A DNA stretch of 64,000 nt from Isoetes taiwanensis (Eukaryota; Streptophyta; Lycopodiopsida; Isoetales; Isoetaceae), in contig JAJEKV010000053.1 in NCBI GenBank assembly GCA_021234155.1, positions 5,300,488 to 5,364,487 on the forward strand. Reading direction: 5' to 3'. Both the position numbers and the translations under genes were made by a program. The notes beneath the pieces were generated by a model that was not told the DNA's origin, made no database searches, and saw only the letters and a list, made by a program, of their open reading frames with translations. This document shows, piece by piece, positions 1-11,297 of this stretch. Position 1 is the stretch's first letter. Each line of letters begins with the position of its first letter.

Positions 1-440
1 AGAGCAAGCAAACTTCTTCTTCTTTTAAATAGAATAGAATAAAAGAGAGCGCATCCAGATGTCGCGGCATATGGGCTGGGGTGTAGGCTAAGAGATCCAC
101 ATCATCTGCGTATATCAACTGCAGATGATATGGTGTATTATTCGTGCACCACCACCTCCATGTCGAGCAAGCCAATCCTCAAGATGATCAATATATAGTC
201 CAAATAGCATGGGAGAAAGTCGGCACCTTTGTCAGACTCCCACACTACAGTTGATAAAGTGATCTAGTGGTGGTATTCGAATTGAGCATGTTGTATATGG
301 TCTGTATATTGCATTCTGCAACTCATAGGGGGCTCCACACTTTCCCAGAGCTTCTCCCTAGGTACTGTGTCAAAAGCCTTTGCAAAATCTACAAAGCAGC
401 AGTACAAATCTTGTCATTTATTCCTAGTGTTTTCCTATCA
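1..440 (-). pseudogene. LINE reverse transcriptase remnant (antisense)
   Basis: Read on the minus strand, three RT blocks are visible in changing frames. A DFAKAFDTVPREKLW block (about 330-395) matches LINE motif A. An LSPMLFGLYIDHLEDWLARH block (about 155-215) is the region after the usual QGCPLSP motif. LIYADDVDLLAY contains the catalytic YADD at 101-112. Between them are an in-frame TGA and at least two frameshifts, so nothing functional is encoded. After the RT the minus strand runs into an A/T-rich ATTCTATTCTATTT run (about 29-44), the same pentanucleotide as the tail of the LINE at 26.3 kb. This suggests an internally deleted copy of a related family. Synthesis on target DNA is the known role of the intact family; only the remnant is seen here. 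Confidence 0.75.
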
Positions 441-1099
441 AGGCCTGCAATGGCCTCAATGAAGGTATCATTTGCAAAAATCATGAAAGATGATGTGGCA
501 TGAGCTGGGTGAGATGGTAAAGATGAACAACGAGGTACCAAAACATGGGTTTTTTGGGGGGGGGGGAGGGAGGGATTGGGGGGGAGGGGAGGTTGGCTAG
601 CTAGTTTTAGAGAAAACCTTTCATCATGTAGACCTTGCATTTTGTGGATGATGTGGCATGTCATATGATGACTAAGCATTTTATGCACTTTTTGATGGAA
701 AATGAAGAGGCCTTTTTGGGTGGACATAAATAGGAAATCGGATCAAACTTGGTCAAGCAGAGCCTTTAACCTTCAACAAAGTTCTTCAAGTGTATGTAGG
801 TCTTCAATTAAGAGTAGGTAGGCAATTTTTTTTGAACAAAAATAAAATTTCAGTAATAGTGGCAAACAAGGTGATATGGCAATGATGTGGCACTAGAAAT
901 GATGTGACATTCCAGCATAATTAAGGTATAAATATGTATATTATGCTGTCACATCACTACTAGTACATATCGACTACAACGACATGTACATGGTGACCGT
1001 AAAGGGTTGTACCATGAGGCACAACCATTAGAACCCAATTGCCACATGGCAGTACCCCATATGAGCCATATGGCCCAACCCAAAAACGTGGGCATAAAG
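441..1099. other. No gene recognised; G-rich run
   Basis: No coding segment is recognised. The one unusual feature is the G-tract at 556-592, with an 11-G run, two GGG blocks, a 7-G run and GGGG, separated by one to four bases. It could form a G-quadruplex on the plus strand. Confidence 0.4.
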
Positions 1100-1100
1100 A

Positions 1101-1277
1101 GTGCCCCTGTTTCGGATTTCAGCCTTAGAAGCGTGCATTGCTCAAGTGCCCGACTCATTCCCACCTTCCAGCAGCAGTGAAGCTCGCGTTTCGAAGCGAA
1201 TCATCAAGATTCCAGCATCTCAGCCCATTCCAACAGCGTGGATGCTTTTCGAGGACTTGGAGCGAGCCAAAGATCCG
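1101..1277 (+). CDS. Candidate orphan exon, unknown protein
   Basis: An open frame of 59 codons rich in Ser and Pro, ending in a segment IPTAWMLFEDLERAKDP, stops exactly at a good donor (CCG|GTATGT at 1278). Its composition looks more protein-like than its surroundings. I do not recognise the family, there is no obvious partner exon, and a chance open frame remains possible. Confidence 0.2.
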
Positions 1278-1499
1278 GTATGTGGTTGATATGTTGTGCA
1301 ACGCTAGCTTCCCCGATGGCATTAGGCCGGATTTGCATCTATTCTTAGTTGTAGATGACCTCTAGAGCCTAAGAACCGTAATCACTAACGAATGAACCTA
1401 ACCATGTAATGATTAGATAGATAGTAGTAGAAAGATTAGATCTTTACTCTGTTATTTCAGTTCATTGGATGATATTATATTGCTATGTGCGCACCTCTT

Positions 1500-3102
1500 G
1501 TGTATTGGGAAGCGGGGTAGAGACCCAGAGCTTTCGTAGATGATGTTCATAGGTAGCCTCATTAATACCCAATAAATGCAGCCTGTGCATAGGAGCCCAC
1601 CTACCTGTGGGTGGCAGGGTTAGACCGGCTGATAAGGAAGGCTTGTCCAGCTACAATTGATTCCTCTGGTGCGTAGCAACGGCCGGGGAACATTGTGGGC
1701 TAGGCCTAATAGCTTGCCACTGAGTGCTGGCAAGGTATGGGCTCGACACTTCCAAGGTGATGCGTTGCCTCAGTGAGGTTCAAGTCGTAGAAGAGCAGTG
1801 GCTCTCTAGCTCGCCTGTAGTTGGCATGGACCTTCTGAAGGGGAGTGATCCCCTTCCTTCCTCATCGAGACTGGGGAGATGCAACTCAGGAGTAGTCCCT
1901 CTGACAATGCACCAGGGTTGCCCTTAAGGATAAATTTGTCTAAGCATAATTTAGAAGGTCGGGCGAATAATAGAGTTGCAAGATTAGTTATGCTGGCGAA
2001 TGTTTTCTAGACATGAATTTTTTTTATAGAAATATAGGCGAATCAGATTTAAGTGTCTTTATTTTCCAAGTGCAATTTCTGTGGTGAAATTTGATTCACC
2101 GGCAATCAAGGACACAAACACATTATAACTATAGTTGCATGATGCAAAACCACAACTTAACCTTTGGAAATGAGAACGTGGCTTATCCTTGTAGATAAAA
2201 CGAATCTATTAAAAGGGGGTTTGTAAAAAAATGCTCTCCGATGCATCCTTAGAAGTATTTGAAAGACAATAGCTACAAAAATAAGTCTTAAAATTATCAT
2301 ATGTACCTAGATGGATATGGAGACTAGATTGGATTACGAAGAAAGCCTAGAATATTAGGCGATTCCTTAAGAAATCTTCGAAAATGAGGGTAGAGAATAA
2401 GGCGAATCCATAATTATGACGCTTAGTGGATGTGGCGAATTTTCAAGTGGAGTGAGCTTTGTTTGTAGAAAAGTTGGCTAATTTTATTTTTCTCATCTAT
2501 AACGGATCCTACTAAACCATAGCGTCAAAATTTCTCGATACCCTTAAATATAGCCTTTTGGCGAACTTTCGTCCTTAAGGGCTACCCTGCAATGCACCCA
2601 GCAGGCTACGGTCATATCCCCAATACTTTTCAGCGTATCTGCAAAGTATGCACATGAGGGGCGATGGAGTGGACTACCCAACGACCATGTTCTTATGCCA
2701 GCCAAATCCATTTGCCATGAATTCTGTATGCATTGACTTCTGAAGACTCCAAGCCGTCAGTCGATCCCCATGAGTCTGAGCCTTGGGTAGGATTTTCTCT
2801 CTTTGTTGATGCTACTGATGTTGTTGTTTCAGATGTTATGTTATAGTGATCCCACCCTTCGAGGTGGTTATGTATTTGATGTGATATGATGGCTTGTGCT
2901 TATGTTTATGTGCTTCTGCAGCTAGGTAGATCCCGAGGAAGACGGGATGAATGACACGTCTATTCTTCCCCGTTGGGTTCTTATTCACCATCAAGAGCCT
3001 GATGATAGGTAGATGGCCTTGTATTGGTGGGCTTATACTGGCAGGAGGGATGAACTCTAGTTCTAGATGTGGGGGCGTCATATACGAGCAGGGGACGTCA
3101 CA
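1500..3102 (+). mobile_element. Possible LTR remnant ending at a PBS-like site
   Basis: The sequence ends in TCACA at 3098-3102 and is followed, after one base, by TGATATCAAAGC (3104-3115). This resembles the common plant primer-binding site for initiator tRNA-Met, TGGTATCAGAGC, with two G-to-A changes. This is where a 5' LTR would meet its internal region. The upstream part contains no gene I recognise. It has the word GGCGAA(T/C) six times between 1962 and 2566, as repeated U3-type boxes might. The left LTR boundary and any internal genes are not visible, so the assignment rests on the PBS-like match alone. Confidence 0.3.
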
Positions 3103-3425
3103 ATGATATCAAAGCAATGATCTTGGTTGACCAAGATCGAGCACTGCAGTGCAAGTCCGTGTATATATATGTACTTAGAGAATACAAAAAAGTCAAATTG
3201 AATTGAAATAACAAATTTGTCTTTGTAGAATCCATAGATGAGATCACATGCCTATACTAATAGAGCACTCACTAACTAAGCACAATAGAAACTTCTCGTG
3301 GTTTCTTCTTAATACTGTCAAGATATCAAGTTATAGGTATATAACCTTGTAATTAAAATTGAAAGTGAACCCTATTGAAGAGTCATAGAATGTGTCAAAA
3401 AGATGCTACCAAACAATACAGCAAG

Positions 3426-4645
3426 TCAATTATTCACGCCATCTTCACTTTCATCATAAGTACTAGCCCATCTACGTGATGGATTTCGAAGCATAATAGA
3501 CCAACCTGGAGTATGAGGATCATCAAAATAGAACACCTGCACAAGTTTAAATTGTGTAAAAATATATCTAGAAAAAAATAAAAAAAATGTAGAGTTTTAC
3601 TTGTTGGATGTGTTCTGGAAAGACGAAGGGTTGAGAACTCGAATTCGCTGTATATGCTGCTTTTGTAGTGTCTATAATTTGAAAGCCATACTTATCAAAT
3701 CTTGTTGATGCTCGTTGCCCAATAGTATCGGGCCTATACCAATGGCATTGCAAAAGCACTATACGTGTTGAACCAAGACAGACCTGCAGAACCATGTAAA
3801 GTAATTATATTAGTGGACAAAACTTGGTACAAACAATGTTATACCTGTATTTAATTACCTGCAAAATCTGTTGAATTTTGCCAAAGTATTCTATATCAGC
3901 TTCAATAGGTCGCTTGTCTTTAGCACTACTACGACTCGTAGATCTAAATATTGTTGAAATGCCTGAATCTTGTGTCACTTGCTTTACATCTAAGTCTTGC
4001 ACCTGTAAATGCCAACCATATGCCCACATGCTTTTATAACTTGTAGCGTATTCTTCGACTCCAAAAGCAAGATCAAGCAACAATGGATCCACTTGCTCCT
4101 TATTCTCAACCATACGTTGTACTTCCATTTTAAGCCACTCCGAAAAATTCATAAGATCCCTTGGCCGCTTGCACCCAGAGAAGGCATGTTCTGATTGTTC
4201 ATATTTCCTATCATCATCAAATTCCACGTGGTTAACTTATATACATTGGAAAGTATTGTAATACCTTTGTAGAAAATATAGAAATACTTACGGTCTCCAC
4301 ATATCGATGATGGTTGAATTTGTTAGAATGCATTCATGTGCTTGTCGCTGCAATGATCCATCTAACTTTATTATAGTTCCTTTACCCTCCAAACCTCATA
4401 TGTGCTACGCTCCAAGACACCGTCATATTCACCTATAAACTCAATATTCTTGTCTTCTTTCATGGTAGTCAAAGTCATTGCTTCACTAATTATGTACCCT
4501 TCGGCAATGGATCCTTCTGACTGTGCCATATTACGAACATATTTCTTGAGATGTTTTAGGAATCTCTCAAAAGGGTACATCCATCGTACAGTCACAGGCC
4601 CACAAATAGCTAGCTCTTCAACTAAATGTAAGTTGCTATTTTGTA
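3426..4645 (-). pseudogene. CACTA (En/Spm) TNP2-like transposase, C-terminal half
   Basis: Five minus-strand exons can be followed. The first (about 4640 to 4375) encodes HLVEELAICGPVTVRWMYP...GSIAEGYI, the DUF4218 domain of plant TNP2 transposases. A short exon at 4347-4292 (RQAHECIL...) lies between AG and GTAAGT. A third (about 4230-3859) covers the linker before DUF4216 and ends at CAG|GTAATT. The fourth, 3783-3601, encodes IVLLQCHWYRP...YGFQIID...PFVFPEHIQQ (DUF4216) and ends at GT. The fifth, 3536-3426, gives VFYFDDPHTPGWSIML and ends in TGA. The catalytic Transposase_21 half is absent upstream: the coding sequence breaks at about 4650, before a poly-T run. The intact family binds element ends and moves CACTA elements. 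The joint between the second and third exons does not splice cleanly, which supports decay. Confidence 0.85.
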
Positions 4646-4768
4646 AGTTGCTATTTTCTTCTTTGAGAATACATTCCTTTCCTGGCGCGTAAGCTTATTA
4701 GTTCAAAAATCTCCCTTGCTTTCTGTATCTTTTTTTTTTTTTTGGATGTGGTTGGGTTCCGTGCCAAA

Positions 4769-4802
4769 GGAACGCCGCATGTTACGCCGCATGCGGCGTT
4801 CC
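4769..4802. repeat. Perfect 13-bp GC-rich hairpin
   Basis: GGAACGCCGCATG (4769-4781) is perfectly complementary to CATGCGGCGTTCC (4790-4802) across an 8-base loop. It follows a 17-18-base T run and lies next to further GGGTTCC/GGGAC words. It could be the end of a small inserted element; the other end was not found. Confidence 0.5.
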
Positions 4803-4845
4803 CTTCCAGTTTTGGGTTCCCCTGCGGGACGCCGGTTGCCCGCAT

Positions 4846-7052
4846 TCAATGCCAATTTTTTGAATTCTCGCAGTAGAGAAGTTTTGCATTTTTATAATAG
4901 AGGATCGAGGTATTGCGGCATGGCTATGGCGGTGCGGCATGGGTTTTTGGCGATGCTGTAGGGATGAGAAGCTTCCACACGTTGAAGGCTATAACTGGGT
5001 TGCTAAGATTTGGTTTGTGCAAAATGTATATATATACAGATGGAGATGACATGCGGCAAACACAATCTAATGGAAGAACCTGGCATTCGTTTTGGTTCAC
5101 ATGATCATAAAGCAAACAAAAGCAAACAGTGTTTCGTTCACTCTCAATGCCTCTAGAAAATAAGAGGCGTATCAAGCTATTGTGTGCATTTGGAGCTGGA
5201 GCTATTGTGTGCATTCGAGAGGTTGTGTGCAAGGTATTTATCTGCACAGGTATTGCACAGCCGGATACAGAGATTTTAACACGGTTATCCGGTATCAAGG
5301 CAGAGGTTGGGTATCAGAGCAGAGTTTGAAGTCGAGATTTGAGGGCAGCTCTGAGCTTGGAGCCGTTGTGAAAGGTAGATCCATGAATCCACGAAAGGTA
5401 TTAGAGTCGGAATGGTTTTTTAGAATGCTTAGGGGTGAAATGGTTCAATGTGCCAATCTTTTTTTTCTTCTGTCATTTTGCTGCTCTTCTGCGACCGTTT
5501 GAGGCGCCAACATCATGTTTTTGGGTTCCTAAAAACCGAAGCATCCTCGGGTTTTTTTATGGAAACAGGTTTCAAGGGTTTTCCACAGCTTATTTCACTC
5601 TGATCTGGGCACTGTATACGAGTTCCCTGATGACTCTTCAGCAACTTCTTCAGTACATACTTCTTCAGCAACGAATCCAAAGGTGAGTTCTTGAAAGCTT
5701 CTACGGCTCTGAATTTTTTATTAATTTCTCTAAATCTTCATAGGAGCTTTGTGAATACTTTCTGCCACAGTTAGTTTTTGAGTTTCTTTGTGAATACTTT
5801 CTGCCACAGTTAGTTTGTGAGTTTCTTTGTGAATATTTTCTGAACAATTTGTGAATATTTTGTGAGTTATCTGAACAATTTGTGAATTCTTTGTGAGTTA
5901 GTTGTTCCCCAATAACGTGTACCTAAGTTAACTTAAATTCAAGTATGCAGGTGCCTTTTAGAATGCCTTACTACTGTCACCATATTTATATTTATGATCT
6001 CACTTCAACATGGTAGCACAGTTCTGCAAATTTATTATAGCACATAGTAGGTGCCTTTTAGAATACCCTGATGCCTCTTACTATAATTATGATCTGACTT
6101 CTCTTTCAGAATGTCCTGATGGTTTACTCTTTGTTGCTTATATTGCTTTTGTTAATTGGTCATGTTTGAATTATTTGGGGCTAGAATTTAGAGCATCCAC
6201 CTACATGTATAAATGGGCAGGTGCAATTATGTTTGAAATGGTCAGTCAGAATTTAAAGCCATTCTAATCTTCCATGTTTTGCATAATCGATAGATGCTCG
6301 AGTCCCCTTCTCTGTGCATTTTTTGTGTCTCAAACAGTTGTTTTGATTGCATTTTGGGCGGATGGACTGTGAGGTTAGCCATATAATGCATAGAGGTAAC
6401 CACCTTTGGTATCACTGCTCTTTGACTGGGTTTTATTTATGGTTTAGCAGTTTGAAGGGACAAGAACCAATTATGGCAGATGCTGAGATGTCGATCAACA
6501 GGTAACCCTACGGTTTAGGGCAAAATGGGTTTGATTTTTGTACTGAAAGGTTTTCCTTTGATTCATCTTCCTTGAAAGCTAAGGTGTTGGCTCTGCTTTC
6601 TTTCTGCAATTCCAATTTTCTTATTTCGTCTTTGTTCTATGGTTTTCTCATTACTCTCATTTGCACCTAAGGCAAATATTACAGATCTTTGCTCATTTTA
6701 TAAAGGCATATTCTCTAGCTCTGGACTCTATCATCCAAGTTTGGATTCTTTTCATGTTTTGAAATGTAGTCATCCTTCAGAATCAATATGCTGTACAAAT
6801 TTCTCATGTAAACATGTATTTTATCATGGATTCATGGATTTACATGTGCATGTAATGTTTTTATAAGAGATATTTGTTGTACGATTCACCCATCTTCAAC
6901 TGCCAAGTTCTTACCAGATCTGTTGTTGATTCCCAGTTTACTAAGTTGCAGTGCTTTCCGTTACATCTTTTAGTGTTTCTATGGTTTCTAATATCTCTAT
7001 TTCACACTTCAAATTGCCTTTGCAAAACACTATTTTCTGTCTTATTACGGAG
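4846..7052. other. No gene recognised; 40-bp tandem repeat
   Basis: No recognisable protein segment. At 5748-5787 and 5788-5827 a 40-bp unit (TTTGTGAATACTTTCTGCC...) is repeated with one change, followed to about 5900 by shorter degenerate copies containing TTTGTGAATATTTT. A second weak duplication of GTGCCTTTTAGAAT occurs around 5951 and 6051. The rest is AT-rich and intron-like. Confidence 0.4.
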
Positions 7053-7302
7053 CATGGAGGATAATAGGATACCTAAGCAGGCCTTGATAGAATCTCAAAC
7101 ACAGCATCATGCAGGGTGGTATACTCACCTGGTGGATTGGGTGGCTTTTTGGGGTATGGATCTTAATGATCTCCCACTTACAGATGTAGGTTTGCGTGCA
7201 TATGTGATTGAGCGGGCATTACAGAAGATGTGGCCAATTGGTGATATTGGGGTAAAGCGAAATTTCTATAGACAAGAAGTTAATGCTATGGTAGTATCAT
7301 AA
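7053..7302 (+). pseudogene. Possible LINE post-RT segment
   Basis: From the ATG at 7053 an 82-codon frame reads MEDNRIPKQALIES...HHAGWYTHLVDWVAFWGMDL, then NFYRQEVNAM and a stop. The basic start, the paired Trp motifs and the spacing resemble the segment between reverse transcriptase and the C-terminal zinc domain of many LINEs, and the matching zinc domain lies at 8569-8907 on the same strand. If that link is right, about 1.25 kb (7303-8560) has been inserted or has decayed between them. I infer this from context. No diagnostic catalytic motif is present. Confidence 0.3.
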
Positions 7303-7639
7303 TATATCGTTGATGGGCGCTCTAGTGAATTCCCAGCCATTAGATAGGGGAATATTCTCAAGTATATGCCCTCTAGTGCGATCCCATGCGTACACGTCAT
7401 TGCGCAATGGGGTCAAACGCTGATGTGGCTCTATTTTCAAGGGCCCCTTGACATCCATTGCCAAGAATTTGAATGTGATTTTGACCTCAACATAGCAACT
7501 GCCCCTGCTGGCTGCACTAAATCAGGAACGGCTGAGGCTTCTAAAGATGTCTCCAATGGAGCAGGAGCGGATCATGCTTCTAGGCAGCAGGAGGATAAGA
7601 TAAGGATTCTATCTTGGCGACTGATGCGTCCATCCAGCT

Positions 7640-7800
7640 GTTTGATAGTGCCTTCCTGCAACAGACAAGCTGCAGCTGCAAGCAAAATGAAGCAACAGAC
7701 AGCAGACTTGGGGATTTGAACCCCCTGCGCAATGCGCAGCTCCAAGCAGTCTGCCCGCCCAAAGGGCAGGGCCTATTCCCATGCACATGCAACCACACAT
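7640..7800 (-). mobile_element. Possible tRNA-related SINE piece
   Basis: On the minus strand GGGGGTTCAAATCCCC (7710-7725) forms a tRNA-like T arm and contains a good RNA polymerase III B box. Directly upstream GCTGCGCATTGCGCAG can fold as an anticodon-like arm, and CTGCCC...GGGCAG (about 7751-7769) forms another stem. A clear A box is not visible, and no body or tail boundary could be set. Confidence 0.35.
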
Positions 7801-8559
7801 TCTTTGTCCCATAACTTTTACAGTTCTTTCTTCCACAAGCACGCATATGACACACAAATCTGGTTTACAACAATGAGAAGCATTCTTACCTGTAATCCAT
7901 ATACAGTTTCGACATCCTTCTTTATATTCTATCAATGGTTTCGTTCATAAACAATCCACTGCCACAGAGTGTACTTTCCCGAAATGAATGAAGCTTTTTA
8001 AATACGCAACCAGTTGCAGCATTTGCACTCCTAGAATATCTGATATGAAGTCAATGCAATGAAAACTGAATCATACGATTTCCTTTCAACATGCTTTGCT
8101 TGCAGACCATATGCTTCTCGGTAGTGTATAGCAGGGAACAAATGAAAAATGAAGAGAGCTATTCAAAACAAGAATAAGGCTTAAGGGAAACATCATATTC
8201 ATGCCATCGCCCCACCTTATCGACATCCCGGCCGCCCCTGGATTTGGTGTCTGCTCCAGCATCGTCATAACCCAACAAATCGGTCTGCATCTGCTTCAGG
8301 ATCTTCCCTTTCTATCCCCGATTCAGCCGGAGCCGCATCTGCATGCCTGCCCTTTTCTTCCCGCTTCATCTACTCCCGCTAAACCTAACCTAAGTACTAA
8401 ATCTAGATCTAACCCAATGAAATAAACTATGAAATCGTAAAGATTCCTTTAGGCCCTATTTATATACACATTTTTCTACAATACACCCCATTAACCATTG
8501 AAACCTTATGTTATAAACATATGGTTTCATGAACTAGCAAACCTTATGAAGAGCAAGCC

Positions 8560-8985
8560 TACCTAAAGATGGAGCTTAGCCGGAAAAAATGGCAATTAAT
8601 TGCTAAATTCAGACTTAGTTCTCATTCTTTGCAGATTGAAAAGGGACAAGAACAAGGGATCCCCAGAGAGCTGCGTTTCTACCCATGTTGTTTTGAAGCA
8701 CAAGTGGAGGATGAAGACCATGCTTTGATTAGATGCTCAGCCTTTGAGTATATACGAGAAAATCACCATATCACGTGTAGATCTCTATCAAAGCTATTCG
8801 ATCTTTCTCCATTAGATCTCGGAGCATATCTTTATGAATATCTGAAATCTAGAAATGAGTTATTAGCTCTGTATAAGATGGCTAAAAACTTGCTCGCCCA
8901 AGGGTGAGCCTTTGTTGATTATCTTGTTGTTTTCTATTTTCACGATGGACCCGAGAGGGGGAAGGCGTGACAATAAATAAATGAA

Positions 8986-9020
<35 letters not shown>

Positions 9021-9024
9021 ATTA
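8560..9024 (+). mobile_element. LINE 3' end: zinc domain plus (AATA)n tail
   Basis: The frame 8569-8907 (112 residues) has the C-terminal signature of many plant and animal LINE polyproteins: RLSSHSLQIEKGQ, then PCCFEAQVEDEDHALIRCSA, with CC...H...C spacing as in the zinc-binding domain after reverse transcriptase, then EYIRE. After the TGA a short 3' untranslated part (8908-8971) leads into (AATA)n at about 8972-9024, the usual kind of microsatellite tail of non-L1 LINEs. No RT is found immediately upstream, so the copy is 5'-truncated or interrupted. It resembles the domain at 25795-26151, so two related copies lie in this window. Confidence 0.7.
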
Positions 9025-9476
9025 CCATTTTATGTTGCTTACAAAAGGACTTCACTCCATGAATTGCTTGCTTATCTTGTTACAATAACTTTCAAGTTCG
9101 AGTTATTTTTCTTATTTTGAATTCTAATTTGTAGTATTTTCTGTACGCTTCATTTTCATTTGGAAATGTTCTTCATTTGGATGCCTTTGGCCATTTACAC
9201 TGAGAGTTGATTGTGAAATGTTGTCATCATTTGCTGTTGCTTTTTTTTTTCCAGGGTTGAATGTCTTACATTATATCTGGAGTTGCATATTTCCTGGAGT
9301 GTTATCACATTTTGGAATAGAAGGTATTGCAATGTTGAATTTGTTCAATTTCGTATGCAAGTGTGTCTAAAGACATTGCTATACGCGTGTAAAGTTAGGG
9401 ATAATTTGCTATTGTCATTGACCTTGGGTCGCAAATAATTTGTGATGTCCATATGTGAGCTCTGTATTACCAATAA
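9025..9476. other. No gene recognised
   Basis: AT-rich sequence with a T run followed by CCAG at about 9241-9255. I see no coding segment or mobile-element signature. Confidence 0.4.
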
Positions 9477-10037
9477 TCCCATTGATCCGAGCCATCGGAT
9501 CGAAATTCTAGAATGGGGCGAGCATGCATGTCTTGCATGCATGCATGCGGCGCATGCCTTCTCTGGTTGGGAGATCGCTATATTAGGCGAGGTTCTTCAT
9601 CAACGTCTCATCGGTGCTTTCTCTTCCCTCTCAGCAGTACCTTCTTCTTTTTTCTTTGAAACCATGCAGGGGAGGGGCTTCTCCCTGCTTGGATTGACCA
9701 ATTTGGCATTTCTTTCATGCTGTGGCATGTCCTGTCTCGACCTTGCCTCTTCTTTAGCCATAATCCTTTGACCTACGTCCTCGATCCCGTTTGATAAGGA
9801 AGTTCTCTTCTATTCGGGAGGTTTTTGTTGTTTTCATGCGAGCCCATTCTAGAATCCCATCGATCCGAGCCATCGGATCGAAATTCTAGAATGGGGCGAG
9901 CATGCATGTCTTGCATGCATGCATGCGGCGCATGCCTTCTCTGGTTGGGAGATCGCTATATTAGGCGGTTCTTCATCAACGTCTCATCGGCGCTTCCTCT
10001 TCTCTCTCAGCAGTACCTTCTTTTTTTTCTTTGAACC
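9477..10037. repeat. Two ~183-bp direct repeats with nested hairpins
   Basis: About 183 bp at 9477-9660 recurs at 9854-10037 with few changes. Each copy contains CGATCCGA-GCCA-TCGGATCG (second copy 9861-9880; the first has one mismatch), then a GCATGC-rich stretch. In the second copy this hairpin sits inside an outer inverted repeat, CCATTCTAGAAT (9844-9855) with ATTCTAGAATGG (9883-9894). A leader ending in TTTTTGTTGTTTTCATG...CCATTCTAGAAT precedes the second copy and occurs again at about 10524-10573. The arrangement looks like repeated insertion or tandem amplification of a short palindromic module. No coding content is recognised. Confidence 0.7.
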
Positions 10038-10067
10038 CACCCTCCCCCCCTTCTTTGTTTAATGTAT

Positions 10068-10170
10068 TTGTCGCCTGGCACGCGTGACCAGCCCCTCTAT
10101 TTGAAGAGGTTTTTGTTTTTATTGTCGCATGGCACGCGTGATCAGCCCTTCCACTTTGGGAGGTTTGTTT
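10068..10170. repeat. 52-bp tandem duplication
   Basis: Two adjacent copies (about 10068-10119 and 10120-10170) share TTGTCGC(C/A)TGGCACGCGTGA and CAGCCC...GAGGTTTTTGTTTT-like parts with about 80 percent identity by eye. They lie between the 183-bp repeats and the LINE-like hairpin module. Confidence 0.55.
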
Positions 10171-10291
10171 TATCACATTTTTTCTAGTGTTGGTGATGTG
10201 CAGGTACAAGTTGGCGAGCGGCAGCAGCTTCGACTTCTCTATTCGTGGGTTTTGGGAGCGCATTCTCTGCCTTACGTTTGTCCAAGCCCCT

Positions 10292-10480
10292 TGCCGAAGG
10301 CTTATCACTAGGATTTTTCCTCGAAAACCCAAAAGGGCGGGGTTTTTTAATCCCGGTGATAAGCTTTCGGCAGGTACACAAGCCAAACATCTATTAGCAT
10401 TGTATTTATGGGGTCCAAATTATATAATTGGATATTCCCTTTATTTTTCGTGGGTAGTTCGCATGCGTGCGGCTACCCAC
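10292..10480 (+). repeat. LINE-type 3' hairpin module, copy A
   Basis: Arms TGCCGAAGGCTTATCAC (10292-10308) and GTGATAAGCTTTCGGCA (10356-10372) pair at 16 of 17 positions. They enclose a core with GAAAACCC (10323) and GGGGTTTTTTAATCC (10339-10353), which pair with each other. GGGTCC plus a near-palindrome follows at 10411-10431, then another perfect stem GTGGGTAG/CTACCCAC (about 10449-10480). The core and the GGGTCC-palindrome order recur in the 3' untranslated part of the LINE at 26179-26301, with different arm sequences. No LINE protein lies immediately upstream here, so this may be a short element using the same 3' end. Confidence 0.6.
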
Positions 10481-10574
10481 TAGCCACCATTGTAGAAAAT
10501 CTGCTGAGATGAATGAGAAGCCTATCTATCCGGGAGGTTTTTGTTGTTTTCATGGGAGCCCCATTCTAGAATAG

Positions 10575-11297
10575 TCTGCTAATAGCATCAACAATTGGGA
10601 TGATTTTAAGCCCATCTTTCCAGCTAGAATTGTATGTTCCTTCTATTATTTAGCTCTACCATAACAGATTACTAGACAGTACTTGGATAGCCTTATACAA
10701 ATCATCAACGGCCAAACCAGTTGATATCTTTATACAGATGTATATGTGGCAATTCAAAATGCAAGAATTGTAGAAATATGGATGACCAAATGAATCAACC
10801 TTCCTCCCCAAATTCCTTTGTAAATCTTTCGTGAATTTTCAAGTCATCATTTGAAGCAGTTGTTCGTTAAAACTACTATCTATCTATCTATCTTTGCCTT
10901 GAAAAGACCTTATCAAAGTCTAACTTTGTATTCGGTGGTGGCAAAATGTGTATAATGGCAAGAACCATCAATCTATAATTACAATCAACCAACCATACCT
11001 TTGAAGCCCGCCCTGATACAACAAGTTATTGCATGCTGAACTGCACTTGGAGTTTGACGACCTCATGTAACCCACACCTTCGTTGGTATGGACCTTTTTG
11101 AAGTACATTGCTGGTAAAGCACATCCTTGACTCGCAGCAATCATGAGACAGCAATCATCATCTTCACGATTATCAAAAGACTAGGCAACAAGATGGGAGG
11201 CGTACAAATCTTACTTGAACTGGCTTTTCTAAGGGTTTCTTGCACATTAGCATATGCTCCAAAAAGCTTTATGTGGTGAACTGTATGCATGCTTTTG
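10575..11297. other. No gene recognised
   Basis: Only short microsatellites (ATCT repeats near 10876) are visible. No coding or RNA signature. Confidence 0.4.

Noticed and set aside
8086..8425. Opposite-strand frames near 8.2 kb
   Set aside because: No motif, no splice context, and composition like the surrounding non-coding sequence.
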